The notes under the pieces: model-generated
The model's input: the letters and a program-made list of their open reading frames with translations, nothing else
What the model was told of the DNA's origin: nothing
The model's database searches: none
Source of the DNA: Sulfolobus sp. E5-1-F
GTDB taxonomy: Archaea; Thermoproteota; Thermoprotei_A; Sulfolobales; Sulfolobaceae
Length of the DNA: 64,000 nt
Direction: 5' to 3'
NCBI RefSeq assembly: GCF_009601705.1
Contig: NZ_CP045687.1
Span: 2,392,001 to 2,456,000, forward strand
Shown: positions 37,427-47,240 of the stretch, piece by piece
Numbering within the stretch: the stretch's first letter is position 1
Layout: each line of letters starts with the position of its first letter
Program-made: the position numbers and the translations under genes

Positions 37427-39031
37427 ATGGCCTATTTATTAAGAGAAGGAACTCAAAGATCAACTGGAAATGAGGTAATACTAAACAATATAGCAGTAGC
37501 AAAAATATTACTGGAAATGTTAAAATCAAGCCTAGGTCCTAAAGGTTTAGATAAAATGTTGGTCGAAGGACAAGACGTCACGATAACTAATGACGGTGCG
37601 ACAATAGTCAAAAACATGGAAGTGCAACATCCTACCGCTAAATTACTCATCGAAACCGCTAAAACTGTTGACACCGAAGTAGGAGATGGGACAACTTCAG
37701 TTGTAGTTATTGCAGGGTTACTATTAGAAAAAGCTGAAGATTTATTGAATCAGAAGATCCATCCAACTGCGATAATAGAAGGTTATAGAAAGGCACTAAA
37801 TTCCTCGTTAGAGTTACTGAAAAGTATTGCAGATAAGATTAGTCCAGAAGATAGAAAGGTAATTCACGATCTAGTATATACTACATTGTCAAGTAAGTTC
37901 TTCTCAACAGAACGCACTCTAGAGAAGATAATAAACCTAGTTATTGAGGCTTCATTAGCTGTATTGGATAAAAGAGATGGAACCTATGACCTTGATATTA
38001 AGAATATAAAGATTGTAAAGGTTAATGGTGGGGAATTTGACGACAGTGAGCTAATTAACGGGATCGTTATAGATAAAGAACCCACTAATGAGAACATGCC
38101 GAAAAGAGTGGAAAACGTTAAGGTAATGTTAGCTGACTTCCCATTAAAACTTGAAAAAACAGAAATTAGCATGAAGCTTGGAATAAGTGACCCCTCTCAG
38201 ATAAAGGGATACCTAGATGAACAAACTGCATATGTTAAGCAAATGGTGGATAAGATAAAGGCTATGGGCGTAAAACTATTTATTACTCAAAAGGACATTG
38301 ATGAAGTTGCTTCATATCTAATGGGTAAAAGTGGGATAATAGCATTAAAGAACGTAAAGAGAAGTGATATAGAGTTATTGAGTAGGGCTACTGGTGCAAA
38401 AATTGCCAGCAGTATGAAAGATGTTAGTGAAAGTGATTTAGGGGAAGCTAAGTTAGTAGAGGTTAGAAATTTAGGAAAGAACAAATACCTATTCATTCAA
38501 TCCGATAAGGCTAAAGCGGTAACTGTAATCATAAAGGGCTCGAATAACATGATAACTGATGAAGCCGAAAGGAGTTTAAATGACGCATTTAACTCCATAA
38601 GAAACTTGCTATTAGAACCCTATATTGTAGCAGGTGGTGGAGCTGTAGAGGAAGGGTTGGCTAAGAGATTGAAAGAGAACGCTGGAAAAGTTCCCGGAAA
38701 GGAACAATTAGCATTTAACGCATTTGCAGATGCTTTAGAGGAGTACGTTTCGATACTATCAGAAACTGCTGGCATGGATCCCATAAGTGCGTTAACCGAA
38801 ATAAGGCATAAACACGCAAATGGATTAAAGAATGCTGGGATAGACGTAGTAAAGGGTAGAATTTACGACAACATGCTTGAGCTTAAAGTTGTTGATTCTC
38901 TAAAGGTTAAGGAACAAGTTTTAAAGAGTGCTACAGAAGCCGCTACAGCGATTTTAAAGATCGATGATATGATAGCTGCAGCCCCTGCAAAGCAACAACC
39001 TCAACAACAACCAAATCCATACTTAGGTTAA
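37427..39031 (+). CDS. Thermosome (group II chaperonin) subunit, gamma type
   Basis: This 534-residue CCT/TRiC-like chaperonin subunit forms double rings and folds proteins with ATP at high temperature. Motifs: LKSSLGPKGLDKML, NDGATI, GDGTTSVVV (ATP site) and GGGAVE in the C-terminal equatorial domain. The apical domain is present. The C-terminus is Gln/Pro-rich (QQQPQQQPNPYLG) instead of the GGM repeats of alpha and beta subunits, which fits the Sulfolobus gamma subunit. The ATG at 37427 is preferred over a GTG at 37415 because GGAGTGA (37412-37418) is a well-placed ribosome site. A TATA-like CTTTATAC lies at 37383. The gamma subunit is reported to be favoured at lower growth temperature. 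Confidence 0.93.
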   Translation: MAYLLREGTQRSTGNEVILNNIAVAKILLEMLKSSLGPKGLDKMLVEGQDVTITNDGATIVKNMEVQHPTAKLLIETAKTVDTEVGDGTTSVVVIAGLLLEKAEDLLNQKIHPTAIIEGYRKALNSSLELLKSIADKISPEDRKVIHDLVYTTLSSKFFSTERTLEKIINLVIEASLAVLDKRDGTYDLDIKNIKIVKVNGGEFDDSELINGIVIDKEPTNENMPKRVENVKVMLADFPLKLEKTEISMKLGISDPSQIKGYLDEQTAYVKQMVDKIKAMGVKLFITQKDIDEVASYLMGKSGIIALKNVKRSDIELLSRATGAKIASSMKDVSESDLGEAKLVEVRNLGKNKYLFIQSDKAKAVTVIIKGSNNMITDEAERSLNDAFNSIRNLLLEPYIVAGGGAVEEGLAKRLKENAGKVPGKEQLAFNAFADALEEYVSILSETAGMDPISALTEIRHKHANGLKNAGIDVVKGRIYDNMLELKVVDSLKVKEQVLKSATEAATAILKIDDMIAAAPAKQQPQQQPNPYLG

Positions 39032-39076
39032 AAGGTTAAGATATGATTATTTTATTTAGGTTTTCTTTATTACCTT

Positions 39077-40336
39077 ATGGAACTAAAAATTACTGATTTC
39101 AAAGTTTTCGTAGCTCAAGCCAATTTCGAATGGGCCTTCGTGAGAATTTACTCCAAAGACTTATATGGTACTGGTGAGGCAGGTCCTGCGCCAGGTTTAA
39201 AGGGAATGGAAGGCGAGTTTAGACAATTACTAATTGGAGAAGACGCATTCAAAGTTAATAGGATAGCTGAGAAACTCAAGTATGCTACACTCTACTCCGG
39301 AACTACTGTATATCACTTGATCTCAGCCATTAATATTGCATTGTACGATCTTATTGGGAAATATCTAAATGTACCAATATACAAATTATTAGGTGGGGAT
39401 AAGACGGAAATACCAGTCTATGTCGACGCTCATGGAGGGAAAGGGTTAGAAGCAATTAACGCTTTACACTTACCAGTTAACTTACCTTGGATCAAGGAGG
39501 CTGAAGTGGAGACAAATAGGTTGATCACAACCAATAATCCAGTTCATGGTAGGTTATCAATGGAAAAGTGGAATGAGGATTATTCGCCTGAGGCATATGC
39601 TAAGAGAGCTCTAAAAATGAAGAACGAGGGTTATAAAGCCATGAAATTTGATCTTGATGTACCTACACCTTATATAGATTTAAGGAGAGTAAGAAATGGG
39701 GATTTATCCCTTAAAGATATCGACTACATGGCAGATATAGTAAAGGCAGTTAGAGAGTCTGTTGGCGATGAGGTCGAAATAATGTTCGATTTGCATTGGA
39801 GATATAATTTAAACACTGCAATTAGGATTTGTAAGGCATTAGAACCATATAGACTAAGATGGCTAGAGGATCCAATGCCGGCAATAATGGCTGTTTCCAA
39901 TTACGACGAGTTAAAGTTGTTGACATCTCAGTGTTCAGTTCCGATAGAGACTGGCGAGAACCTCTATACAGTATATCAGTTCAAGGATTTACTCAATACT
40001 GGAGTTAGGGTGTGGGCTCCGGATATAGCTAAAGCTGGTGGGATTACTGAGGGAAGGAGAATAGCTGAGTTGGCTGCAATGTACGATATAGAATTTTCCC
40101 CTCATAATATTGCGTCACCAATAGGTACTATGGCTCACGCTCATGTAGGGTCTATTGCAAATACTTTCGGTTTTGTGGAATTTCACGGTCATGATGTGCC
40201 ATTCTGGAATGAGATAGTTAAACCTAAAAGAAGGATTATAGAAGATGGCGTGATTAAGCTTACTGATGAACCAGGATTGGGAATAGATTTGGATGATCAA
40301 GTTATGAAGAAATATTGGCCAGATTATAATCTATGA
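39077..40336 (+). CDS. Enolase-superfamily sugar-acid dehydratase (mannonate/galactonate dehydratase-like)
   Basis: This 419-residue protein has the mandelate racemase fold. It carries a Lys-x-Asp motif (Lys190 and Asp192 in AMKFDLD), metal ligands Asp238 (in MFDLHWRYN, with His240 beside it), Glu264 in LEDP and Glu294 in ETGEN, and the acid/base His343 in SPHNIASP. The insertion around 115-170 (VYVDAHGG, LPVNLPWIKE) resembles the loops of the mannonate/galactonate dehydratase group. It is not the glucarate-type enzyme found at 3762. It lies 45 bp after the chaperonin gene but is functionally unrelated to it. It would convert an aldonate to a 2-keto-3-deoxy acid. The exact sugar is undetermined. 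Confidence 0.82.
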   Translation: MELKITDFKVFVAQANFEWAFVRIYSKDLYGTGEAGPAPGLKGMEGEFRQLLIGEDAFKVNRIAEKLKYATLYSGTTVYHLISAINIALYDLIGKYLNVPIYKLLGGDKTEIPVYVDAHGGKGLEAINALHLPVNLPWIKEAEVETNRLITTNNPVHGRLSMEKWNEDYSPEAYAKRALKMKNEGYKAMKFDLDVPTPYIDLRRVRNGDLSLKDIDYMADIVKAVRESVGDEVEIMFDLHWRYNLNTAIRICKALEPYRLRWLEDPMPAIMAVSNYDELKLLTSQCSVPIETGENLYTVYQFKDLLNTGVRVWAPDIAKAGGITEGRRIAELAAMYDIEFSPHNIASPIGTMAHAHVGSIANTFGFVEFHGHDVPFWNEIVKPKRRIIEDGVIKLTDEPGLGIDLDDQVMKKYWPDYNL

Positions 40337-40455
40337 AATGTGTTCACACTGGTTTAGTTCATAAACCTATATATAACTTTACGTTATTTTTTTAATAGCA
40401 TAATAATGAAATGAATTAATGACAAAGTTTTATATGAATAAAAATAAGGGTTATT

Positions 40456-41610
40456 TCACTCGTAGAAACCTCTACCACTTTTCGCCAATTCCTCAATTAA
40501 GCTATTTGGCTTATATGGCTTATATCCTTTCGAATAAATATCAACTAGATGGTTATAAATATTCTTTATACCTACTTCATCAGCCATTTGCAATAAGCCT
40601 TTGGGAAAGTTAAAGCCATAAATCATTACAGTATCAATATCTCTAGCACTTACTATACCATTTTGTATAAGCCATGCTCCCTCATTTACCGCTAAAGATA
40701 TTAATCTCGCTGGATCAACCTTACTGGTCATTGGTAAGTCAACTTTTTTATATTTACCAGCAGCAGGATAGTTGTAGAATCCTTTTCCAGTCTTAACACC
40801 TAATTCTCTAGCCTCGACCTTTCTCTTATACATCTCACACTTAACGTCTTCAGCAGTTCCGCTATTTACTATCACATTCCATAAATCAACTGCAACATCT
40901 AGTCCCACATAATCCGATAGCTCGAAAATGCCCATTGGTAATCTAAGCTTATTCCTAGCCGAACTATCAACTTCCTCAATTGTAGCCTCACCGCTCTCAA
41001 CTTCTCTGCAAGCCTCTTGCATTAATCTCAAGAATATCCTATTACTAACGAAACCAGGGACTTCAACCTTAAGTCTAACTGGGATCTTGTTCATTTTCTT
41101 TGCCAAGTCTATTGTAATATTAATGGTCTCATCTGAAGTGTACTTACTAGGAACTATCTCTACTAGTTTCATAATTGGTGGAGGGTTAAAGAAGTGCATT
41201 CCGATAACTTTCTCCTTCCTTTTAGTGACTTCAGCTATGGTTGATATGGGAATTGATGAAGTATTCGAGGCTAGAAATGCATGTGAAGGGGTTATATTAT
41301 CTAAAGTCTCGAACACTTTTCTTTTAAGCTCTATAATCTCCGGCACCGCCTCTATAACGAAATCGGCATCTCGCATCACATCATATGACGTTGAGAATTC
41401 TATTCTTTTCATTACGTCCTCTGGTTTTTCCTTTATTTGCCCCTTTTCGTAAAATCTATTTAATGACTCCATTATCCTCTCCTTAGCTCTATTCAAGAAA
41501 TCCCAAGATATATCTACTATGCTGACGTTATAGTTCGCAAGTGCAGAAACCTCAGCGATCCCATGACCCATTGTACCCGCTCCAACCACGCCTATCTTTT
41601 TTATAGTCAT
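40456..41610 (-). CDS. 3-hydroxyacyl-CoA dehydrogenase
   Basis: This 384-residue NAD-dependent enzyme oxidises 3-hydroxyacyl-CoA (beta-oxidation or related CoA pathways). It has the dinucleotide motif [11 protein letters not shown] (residues 10-20), the active-site region MHFFNPPP and [16 protein letters not shown], and a second C-terminal dehydrogenase domain ([10 protein letters not shown]). The length of 384 is typical for the archaeal stand-alone enzyme with a duplicated C-terminal domain. No enoyl-CoA hydratase domain is fused, although several Sulfolobales have one. It is convergent with the dehydratase gene across 120 bp. Confidence 0.92.
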   Translation of the reverse strand: MTIKKIGVVGAGTMGHGIAEVSALANYNVSIVDISWDFLNRAKERIMESLNRFYEKGQIKEKPEDVMKRIEFSTSYDVMRDADFVIEAVPEIIELKRKVFETLDNITPSHAFLASNTSSIPISTIAEVTKRKEKVIGMHFFNPPPIMKLVEIVPSKYTSDETINITIDLAKKMNKIPVRLKVEVPGFVSNRIFLRLMQEACREVESGEATIEEVDSSARNKLRLPMGIFELSDYVGLDVAVDLWNVIVNSGTAEDVKCEMYKRKVEARELGVKTGKGFYNYPAAGKYKKVDLPMTSKVDPARLISLAVNEGAWLIQNGIVSARDIDTVMIYGFNFPKGLLQMADEVGIKNIYNHLVDIYSKGYKPYKPNSLIEELAKSGRGFYE

Positions 41611-41726
41611 GAGTGATATATAATGATTTTAAGAATTTAAAGTGAAGCTTTATTTCATCATTAATAAACATATACATTTACGATTAGGCGTAAAGCATAT
41701 ATATACTGAACATCATCTACTATAAT

Positions 41727-42911
41727 GTGAGCATTAGGGATATAGTAAGACTTTTTGGTCCTGCATGGATAGTAATGATGGCTGATGTTGACGCAGCAAG
41801 CGTATTAACTGGCATAGCCAATGGGCAAGAGTATGGATATAGACTGATTTGGCTATTGCTACTCTTATCCTTTCCCCTATATATCATCCAAGAGGCCGCG
41901 GGAAGATTAGGTGCTGTAAATAATGGTAAAGGTCTTGGGGAGATTATAAGGGAGAGATACTCAGTTAAAATATCGTTGCTAGCGTCTCTTTCAATGTTCA
42001 TAGTTGATGTATTCACATATATAGTTGAGTACGTTGGAATAGCGGTCGGTGGATTAGTATTAGGAATTCCACCCTATATGACCCTTCCAATTTTCTTCAT
42101 ATTCCACTTGATTATAATATCGACTAGAAAATATGATAAAATAGAGAAATTTCTAATAGTAATATCTCTAATTTTAGTTATTGCATTTGTTCTTCAAGCA
42201 ATCTTAAGGGGCATCGTACCTGGGGAAACTGTATTTTACTTCTCACTTTCCAAATCATTTACATTTCTCGTTGCTGCAAATATAGGTGCAGTAGTCATGC
42301 CCTTTATGATATTTTACCAGACCTCGGCAACTGCGTATAAATACCAAGATGTAGATTCTACAATTGAAACTAAGGTGAAGTGGTCCTCAATAGAGACGTT
42401 TATTGGGGCGATAGTGTCAGAACTTATAATGGTAGCTATAGAAATGGCAACTACTGGAATTTCACCATCAGTAGATCCTTTAAATTATAAGGAAATATCA
42501 TATTCGCTATCTTTAATTTCAGGTCCTATTTCTCCGTATATATTTGGAATTGGCTTAATTAGTGCAGCTTTTCTAGCATTAATAGTTGAGTCTTTAGGAA
42601 GTGCGTGGGGAACTCTAGAAGCTTTAGGCAAAAACAGTTTTTCCAACTTCCTACTATTATATATTTCCGAGTCGATTCCTGCGCTTGCAATTGCGTTACT
42701 TTTCACCAACAACTACGATAATGTAGTAAACTTTGCCCTAACATTAATGTCAATAGCGCCATTTATAGTTGTAATACCCGCTGGACTAATAGGAATTTTA
42801 ATAAAGGACAAAAGCCTAATGATGAATTACACATACGGAAGAACTAGAATGGTTATTTATTGGATTACCGTTTTAATGATACTCATTGGCGGTATACTCG
42901 CAATAATTTAA
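41727..42911 (+). CDS. Nramp-like divalent metal transporter, variant metal site
   Basis: This 394-residue protein has about 11 membrane helices and the Nramp fold. TM1 reads GPAWIVMMADVDAASV, where manganese-type Nramp proteins have DPGN, and TM6 reads MPFMIFYQTSA, where canonical proteins have a Met-Pro-His triplet. Both metal-site helices therefore differ from Mn/Fe transporters and are closer to the divergent Nramp-related group, some of which move Mg2+. It starts with a GTG at 41727 (the ATG two bases earlier is followed by a stop), and the TATA-like CATATATATA at 41694-41703 suggests a near-leaderless mRNA. Its stop interlocks with the convergent unknown gene. The cation is not certain. 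Confidence 0.82.
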   Translation: MSIRDIVRLFGPAWIVMMADVDAASVLTGIANGQEYGYRLIWLLLLLSFPLYIIQEAAGRLGAVNNGKGLGEIIRERYSVKISLLASLSMFIVDVFTYIVEYVGIAVGGLVLGIPPYMTLPIFFIFHLIIISTRKYDKIEKFLIVISLILVIAFVLQAILRGIVPGETVFYFSLSKSFTFLVAANIGAVVMPFMIFYQTSATAYKYQDVDSTIETKVKWSSIETFIGAIVSELIMVAIEMATTGISPSVDPLNYKEISYSLSLISGPISPYIFGIGLISAAFLALIVESLGSAWGTLEALGKNSFSNFLLLYISESIPALAIALLFTNNYDNVVNFALTLMSIAPFIVVIPAGLIGILIKDKSLMMNYTYGRTRMVIYWITVLMILIGGILAII

Positions 42912-43801
42912 GTTCCTTTCCACATTTTTAAGGAGGATACGAAATCTGAAATTGAGTATCTACTCTTCCAACTTAATGGGTAAGTGAACTTAATATAACG
43001 AGGGGAGGTGTAATCTAAACTTAATAATTCATTATCGTTCAGTGACATTCTTATCTTTCTATCATTTATCTCTATTTCCAATTTTCCAACTTCTTCCTTA
43101 CTTTCCAAAAATTCAAATCCTTTATCATATCTTAGCATTAAGAACTTTTCTAGATTTTTTACATTACCATCAACTATAACTGTACCAGAACCTAATATAA
43201 TGTGAAATAACCATAATTTTATAACGTTTAAATTTTGATCTATGTCCTTTACGCTATAAGCTTCATCTCCGAAGTAAGTACATCCTCTTAAGGCTATACA
43301 AACTTGTTGTCCATGGAAGTATGCCGTATCATTTGCCCACTCTGAGTGTTTTTCAATCGATTTATACAGAGGTTCTATGTGAACGTAATATTGTGGATCT
43401 ATTTCAATCATTCTAGAAGGTGGTAAATATTTTATAATTTCTGAAGGTAAATTGAGGAATGTAATGAAACTGGGATAAGATCCACTCCATATTGAGTACG
43501 TTCTTTCTGAGACTTTCCGTATCTCATTAAATGGCTGTGCTTTATATACTATTCTGTAAAGATTCTCAGACATCGTATTGGGCAATTTACTAAGCACTAA
43601 TGCTCTAAATGCGGGGGATATTGCGTTTATGTAGGGTATAATATCGTTTTCTCCCTTAACTCTTTTAACTATACCATTTTTTATAATGTAAACTTCGTCA
43701 TCATCACTAATTTGAACTTCTATTTCACACTGTGTATTTACTAGCCCTTTTTTCCATCTTATACACTGTCTATATACCACATTTAAAGTAGAGCATATCA
43801 A
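42908..43801 (-). CDS. Hypothetical protein, 297 residues, unknown family
   Basis: I do not recognise this protein. It is soluble, mixed alpha/beta and rich in charged residues, with no clear signal peptide or membrane segment. Six Cys residues occur, including CIALRGCTYFG near residue 175. An HGQ sits just before it (AYFHGQQVC), but no known metal-binding spacing is apparent. The start at 43801 is a TTG. A GTG eight codons in is an alternative. The last 4 bp (TTAA) are shared with the Nramp stop. The two genes flanking it on the minus strand are also uncharacterised. Confidence 0.65.
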   Translation of the reverse strand: MICSTLNVVYRQCIRWKKGLVNTQCEIEVQISDDDEVYIIKNGIVKRVKGENDIIPYINAISPAFRALVLSKLPNTMSENLYRIVYKAQPFNEIRKVSERTYSIWSGSYPSFITFLNLPSEIIKYLPPSRMIEIDPQYYVHIEPLYKSIEKHSEWANDTAYFHGQQVCIALRGCTYFGDEAYSVKDIDQNLNVIKLWLFHIILGSGTVIVDGNVKNLEKFLMLRYDKGFEFLESKEEVGKLEIEINDRKIRMSLNDNELLSLDYTSPRYIKFTYPLSWKSRYSISDFVSSLKMWKGT

Positions 43802-43828
43802 ATATTAAAATACTGATTATCAAAGATG

Positions 43829-44323
43829 TTAAGCGTATTTAGAGTAAAAGGACTTTAACTCGTTTGTGTATTTTATACAATTTAAACTAGATGTAATTGC
43901 AATAACTAAGATCCCAAAGGCTAGACCAGAAAATATGAATGCGATAGTCACAAAATTTGCCAATAAAAATAACGACGATAAAAGAAGGAGAACTAGGGAA
44001 ATTTTGTTCTCATTAACTATGTGGGAGATAGTTACGCTTACTTCCTCTGATAAGAAAATTATTCTATCCGCATTCTTAATCTTCTCGTTCAGTATACTAA
44101 TAAAACTCTTGAGGCTGTGCCAGTTAGCTGAGGTATATTTTTCAAACTCTTCAATTTTAATGTTAAGTGGACCAGCGATCATTGTACCCTCCAGCATATC
44201 TGAAACCTTATCCGATGATAGAAGCTGGATTAGAGATAGTAATGCTTCAAGTTTAGCTAAGAACACTATTTTATCTAAATCTTTAGTCAATTTCGGCAAT
44301 CTAGATTCAATATATAACTGCAA
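43829..44323 (-). CDS. Hypothetical membrane protein with two C-terminal helices, start disrupted
   Basis: This 164-residue frame (TTG start at 44323) has a helical soluble part (pieces such as LEALLSLIQLLSS and IKNADRIIFLSEE) followed by two membrane helices near the C-terminus (about residues 110-155). Upstream, the same frame stays open to 44398 and encodes another membrane helix (about 20 residues ending STILQ). A TGA at 44399-44401 separates this from an in-frame ATG at 44413. This looks like a longer protein of about 194 residues whose fifth codon became a stop, or a gene with a non-standard start. The opposite-strand frame at 43866-44429 is judged a shadow because the membrane pattern is on this strand. 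Family unknown. Confidence 0.6.
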   Translation of the reverse strand: MQLYIESRLPKLTKDLDKIVFLAKLEALLSLIQLLSSDKVSDMLEGTMIAGPLNIKIEEFEKYTSANWHSLKSFISILNEKIKNADRIIFLSEEVSVTISHIVNENKISLVLLLLSSLFLLANFVTIAFIFSGLAFGILVIAITSSLNCIKYTNELKSFYSKYA

Positions 44324-44498
44324 TATTGTCGAAATAATCAGTAAGAAAGAAGACGTCAGTATTATTTCTATAAATAATATGTTAGGAGTCGTAATTTTTC
44401 ACCTATCTTTCATTATACTTGTACTATAATATGCTATAGAGTAAATAAATATTATGTTTCGCTAAATTATATTGATTAAGTAAAACTTATAATTATAT

Positions 44499-45203
44499 AT
44501 GTATAATCGTCTAAGAACAAATGTGACTAAGGTTATCATTGGTAAATACATCATACGCACGGATTGTAGTGATGATCATATCCTAAATGATCTAGTGCAG
44601 ACGCTAAGAAAGTATAATGTGAAAGCATATAATTACAAGGTTGAATTTCTACGTAACAGACTTAGCGTAAGAGTGATAAGAGGAAATGCCATTTTAAACT
44701 TATCAAATCTATACATAAAAGAATTGGAAGATATTCTTAAAGAATCAGAAGAATTATACACTACCAGATTTGACATAGAATTCCATAATATACCCTCTAG
44801 GAGAGAGATTTTAGATAAATTAGAAGCCTCAAAACTTCCTCACTCTAAGGTTGACGTATTTAAGGATAGCGTTAGAATAAGGACAGAAAATGGGTTCACA
44901 TTCATAGATGAAAAGAATTTAGAAGCAACGTATTATTTAAGCCTAGTTCTCGATAAAGTTAATTTAAAACCATTCAATATCGGTCGAATCAAAAAGGTTA
45001 AGGATATGAGAGCTTTACTTTTCCTTAAATATTATAGAGTAAGAGATTTAGAATTAATTGAGAAATTAATTGATCTAGGCTCGAAAATTGAGGACAATGA
45101 GATTATAATAGGAGATATTTCGATTAACAAGAAAGGGATATTAAAAAGGGGGAAGGAAGTATCTAAAAGGGAATTATATGAACTAGTTAAAGTTAATAAG
45201 TGA
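44499..45203 (+). CDS. Hypothetical protein, 234 residues, upstream of the mevalonate gene
   Basis: Unrecognised soluble protein, rich in charged residues and with alternating beta and alpha segments. Repeated patterns such as IRTDCSDDHIL and VKVDVFKDSVRI suggest two related alpha/beta halves, and KDMRALLFLKYYRVRDLELIEKL forms a helical C-terminal part. There are no catalytic motifs and no membrane segments. It ends 18 bp before mvaD on the same strand, so co-transcription is likely. The ATG at 44499 lies only a few bases after a TATA-like ATAATTATATA (44488-44498), so a GTG at 44523 is the more likely leaderless start if that TATA box is used. Confidence 0.65.
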   Translation: MYNRLRTNVTKVIIGKYIIRTDCSDDHILNDLVQTLRKYNVKAYNYKVEFLRNRLSVRVIRGNAILNLSNLYIKELEDILKESEELYTTRFDIEFHNIPSRREILDKLEASKLPHSKVDVFKDSVRIRTENGFTFIDEKNLEATYYLSLVLDKVNLKPFNIGRIKKVKDMRALLFLKYYRVRDLELIEKLIDLGSKIEDNEIIIGDISINKKGILKRGKEVSKRELYELVKVNK

Positions 45204-45221
45204 TAGCATATTCTTACAATC

Positions 45222-46199
45222 GTGTTAAAGTCAGTAACAGTTTCAGCACCATCAAATATAGCTATAGTTAAGTATTGGGGAAAAAGAGGAGATGAAAGAT
45301 TAAATTTACCGCTTAACAACTCGTTGTCAATTACCTTAGATGATCAGCTATCAGTAATCACTAAAGTTACTTTGAGCGATAAGAACATTGTAATAGTTAA
45401 TGACAAGATCTTGCCAGAGGATGAAACGAAAGAATATGCAGGAAGAGTCTTAGAAGCCTTTAAGAAACTCATTGGTAAGGAGTTTTACGTTAAGGTTGAG
45501 TCAAGGGCAAAATTTCCCACTAACGCAGGACTAGCGTCATCTGCAGCAGGAATTGCAGCATTAACGTTTGCCTTGAACGAATTATTAGAATTAGAACTTG
45601 AACTCAAAGAACTTTCTAAAATAGCTAGACTGGGATCTGGAAGTGCATGTAGGAGTATGTTTGGAGGATTCGTTGTATGGAATAAGGGTGAAAGAGAGGA
45701 TGGTGAGGATTCCTACTGCTATCAAATCTTCCAACATGATCATTGGAGCGATCTAGTTGATATAATTCCAATATTAAGTGAGAAAGAAAAGAGGATATCT
45801 TCTAGAAAGGGTATGATAAGATCAGCTGAGACTTCAGAATTAATGAGCTGTAGGCTCAAATTTATTGAGAAAACCTTTAATGAAGTCATTGAGGCTATAA
45901 GGAATAAGGATGAGAGGAAATTCTACTATCTTATGATGAGACACAGTAATAGTATGCATGCAATAATATTGGACAGTTGGCCATCCTTTTTCTACTTAAA
46001 CGATACCTCAATGAGAATTATGGAATGGATACAAGATTACGGTAAGGCCGGTTATACATTCGATGCTGGACCAAATCCCCACATTTTTACTACTGAAAGA
46101 AACGTACAAGACATTTTGGGATTCTTAAAATCTTTAGAAATAAAGAGAATAATAATATCTAAAGTCGGAGATGGACCTAAAGTATTAAGTAGGGAATAA
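45222..46199 (+). CDS. mvaD: Diphosphomevalonate decarboxylase
   Basis: This 325-residue GHMP-family enzyme decarboxylates mevalonate 5-diphosphate to isopentenyl diphosphate, the last step of the classical mevalonate pathway, which supplies archaeal membrane lipids. Signatures: N-terminal [18 protein letters not shown] loop [15 protein letters not shown], the catalytic-site block [15 protein letters not shown], and [10 protein letters not shown] near the C-terminus. It starts with a GTG at 45222, 18 bp after the hypothetical gene. Sulfolobales are known to use the classical phosphomevalonate kinase plus decarboxylase branch, and the kinase gene is the convergent neighbour. Confidence 0.93.
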   Translation: MLKSVTVSAPSNIAIVKYWGKRGDERLNLPLNNSLSITLDDQLSVITKVTLSDKNIVIVNDKILPEDETKEYAGRVLEAFKKLIGKEFYVKVESRAKFPTNAGLASSAAGIAALTFALNELLELELELKELSKIARLGSGSACRSMFGGFVVWNKGEREDGEDSYCYQIFQHDHWSDLVDIIPILSEKEKRISSRKGMIRSAETSELMSCRLKFIEKTFNEVIEAIRNKDERKFYYLMMRHSNSMHAIILDSWPSFFYLNDTSMRIMEWIQDYGKAGYTFDAGPNPHIFTTERNVQDILGFLKSLEIKRIIISKVGDGPKVLSRE

Positions 46200-46220
46200 G
46201 ATAATGAAAAATTCTCTCAA

Positions 46221-47189
46221 TTAATTAGAATTTAGCTTTAATCCATCATCTTCTTTTACATCAATTATGGTTATACCTCTTCTTCTCCACGCCTCTCTCA
46301 CCTTATTTAAATCATTACCTAAAGCGAAAATTGAATCTCCTCCTCCTGCTCCAGGTGACAAAGCTATTAAAGCACCTTCCTCCTCTGCTATCTTTATTAA
46401 CTCCTCCTCCTCTTTGCTTACTAGTTTAACACCAACAATGCGTTCAGCTATATAATTTAGATATTTCCTTCCTAATCTTACATGTTCTATCGCTTCATCG
46501 AGTTTATTTAATTTTATGAGCCTAATCGCCATATTATTCTCTTCATCTATAAGCCTCATAATTTCTCTAAAATCATCTGAATTACTCTTTTCTACAAATT
46601 TTCTAACCAAACCCACAGTTTCAGCACTCTTTCCCGTAAATCCAAGTATCATATCATAATTACCCAAATTTAACTTCTCGTAATAGAAGTCCATTTTCTC
46701 TATATCAGTAAATCTCTTGTAAACTATACTGCCAAACACTGCTGAAGCTATATCAAACCCACTACCTATTCCCTTTTGTCTCTTATAATTAGCAATTTGC
46801 GCCAATTTATGTATTTCGAGTAAATCCAGTTTACCATTGATAGCGTAATATAGACAAGCAGTAAGAGCAACTGTTGCTGCAGAAGAACTACCTAATCCCG
46901 TTTTTTTACCATCCAATATGAATTCCTTGTCGTTATAAAGGTCTATTTCATAACCTTGAGGGAATTGGGCGAGTCTTTCCCTAAAAGTGTCTAGAACAGA
47001 ATTAATCAACTCGTTGCCGGAATTTTTAAAATCGCCATAATTAGTGTGGAAAATCAAACTCCTCTCTTGAATTTCCCTCAAACTACAGTTCACTCTCTTA
47101 TTAACTGCAATTACGTGTGATATACCTCCAAATACAACGCTATAACTTCCTATCCAAAGTATTTTTCCCGGAGCACTAACCCTTATCAT
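46221..47189 (-). CDS. Phosphomevalonate kinase (archaeal, GHMP family)
   Basis: This 322-residue GHMP kinase phosphorylates 5-phosphomevalonate to the diphosphate, the substrate of the decarboxylase encoded just downstream on the other strand. Motifs: N-terminal SAPGKILWIGSYSVVFGG, ATP loop GLGSSSAATVAL (about residues 97-108), and the C-terminal LSPGAGGGDSIFAL. The pairing with mvaD (convergent, 21 bp apart) and the Sulfolobus precedent support this over mevalonate kinase. The ATG at 47189 begins the conserved beta-strand. It acts in the cytoplasm in isoprenoid synthesis. Confidence 0.88.
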   Translation of the reverse strand: MIRVSAPGKILWIGSYSVVFGGISHVIAVNKRVNCSLREIQERSLIFHTNYGDFKNSGNELINSVLDTFRERLAQFPQGYEIDLYNDKEFILDGKKTGLGSSSAATVALTACLYYAINGKLDLLEIHKLAQIANYKRQKGIGSGFDIASAVFGSIVYKRFTDIEKMDFYYEKLNLGNYDMILGFTGKSAETVGLVRKFVEKSNSDDFREIMRLIDEENNMAIRLIKLNKLDEAIEHVRLGRKYLNYIAERIVGVKLVSKEEEELIKIAEEEGALIALSPGAGGGDSIFALGNDLNKVREAWRRRGITIIDVKEDDGLKLNSN

Positions 47190-47240
47190 ATTCCAAATTC
47201 CTTATTAGCTTTTTAATCTTTAACTACAATTCTTTGACAA

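Noticed and set aside
40928-41452. 174-codon plus-strand frame inside the 3-hydroxyacyl-CoA dehydrogenase gene
   Set aside because: Antisense shadow of a gene with unambiguous family motifs; no promoter or ribosome site.
43866-44429. 187-codon frame on the plus strand opposite the small membrane-protein gene
   Set aside because: Its composition looks like the reverse reading of a coding strand. The opposite frame has clear membrane helices and continues in frame to 44398.
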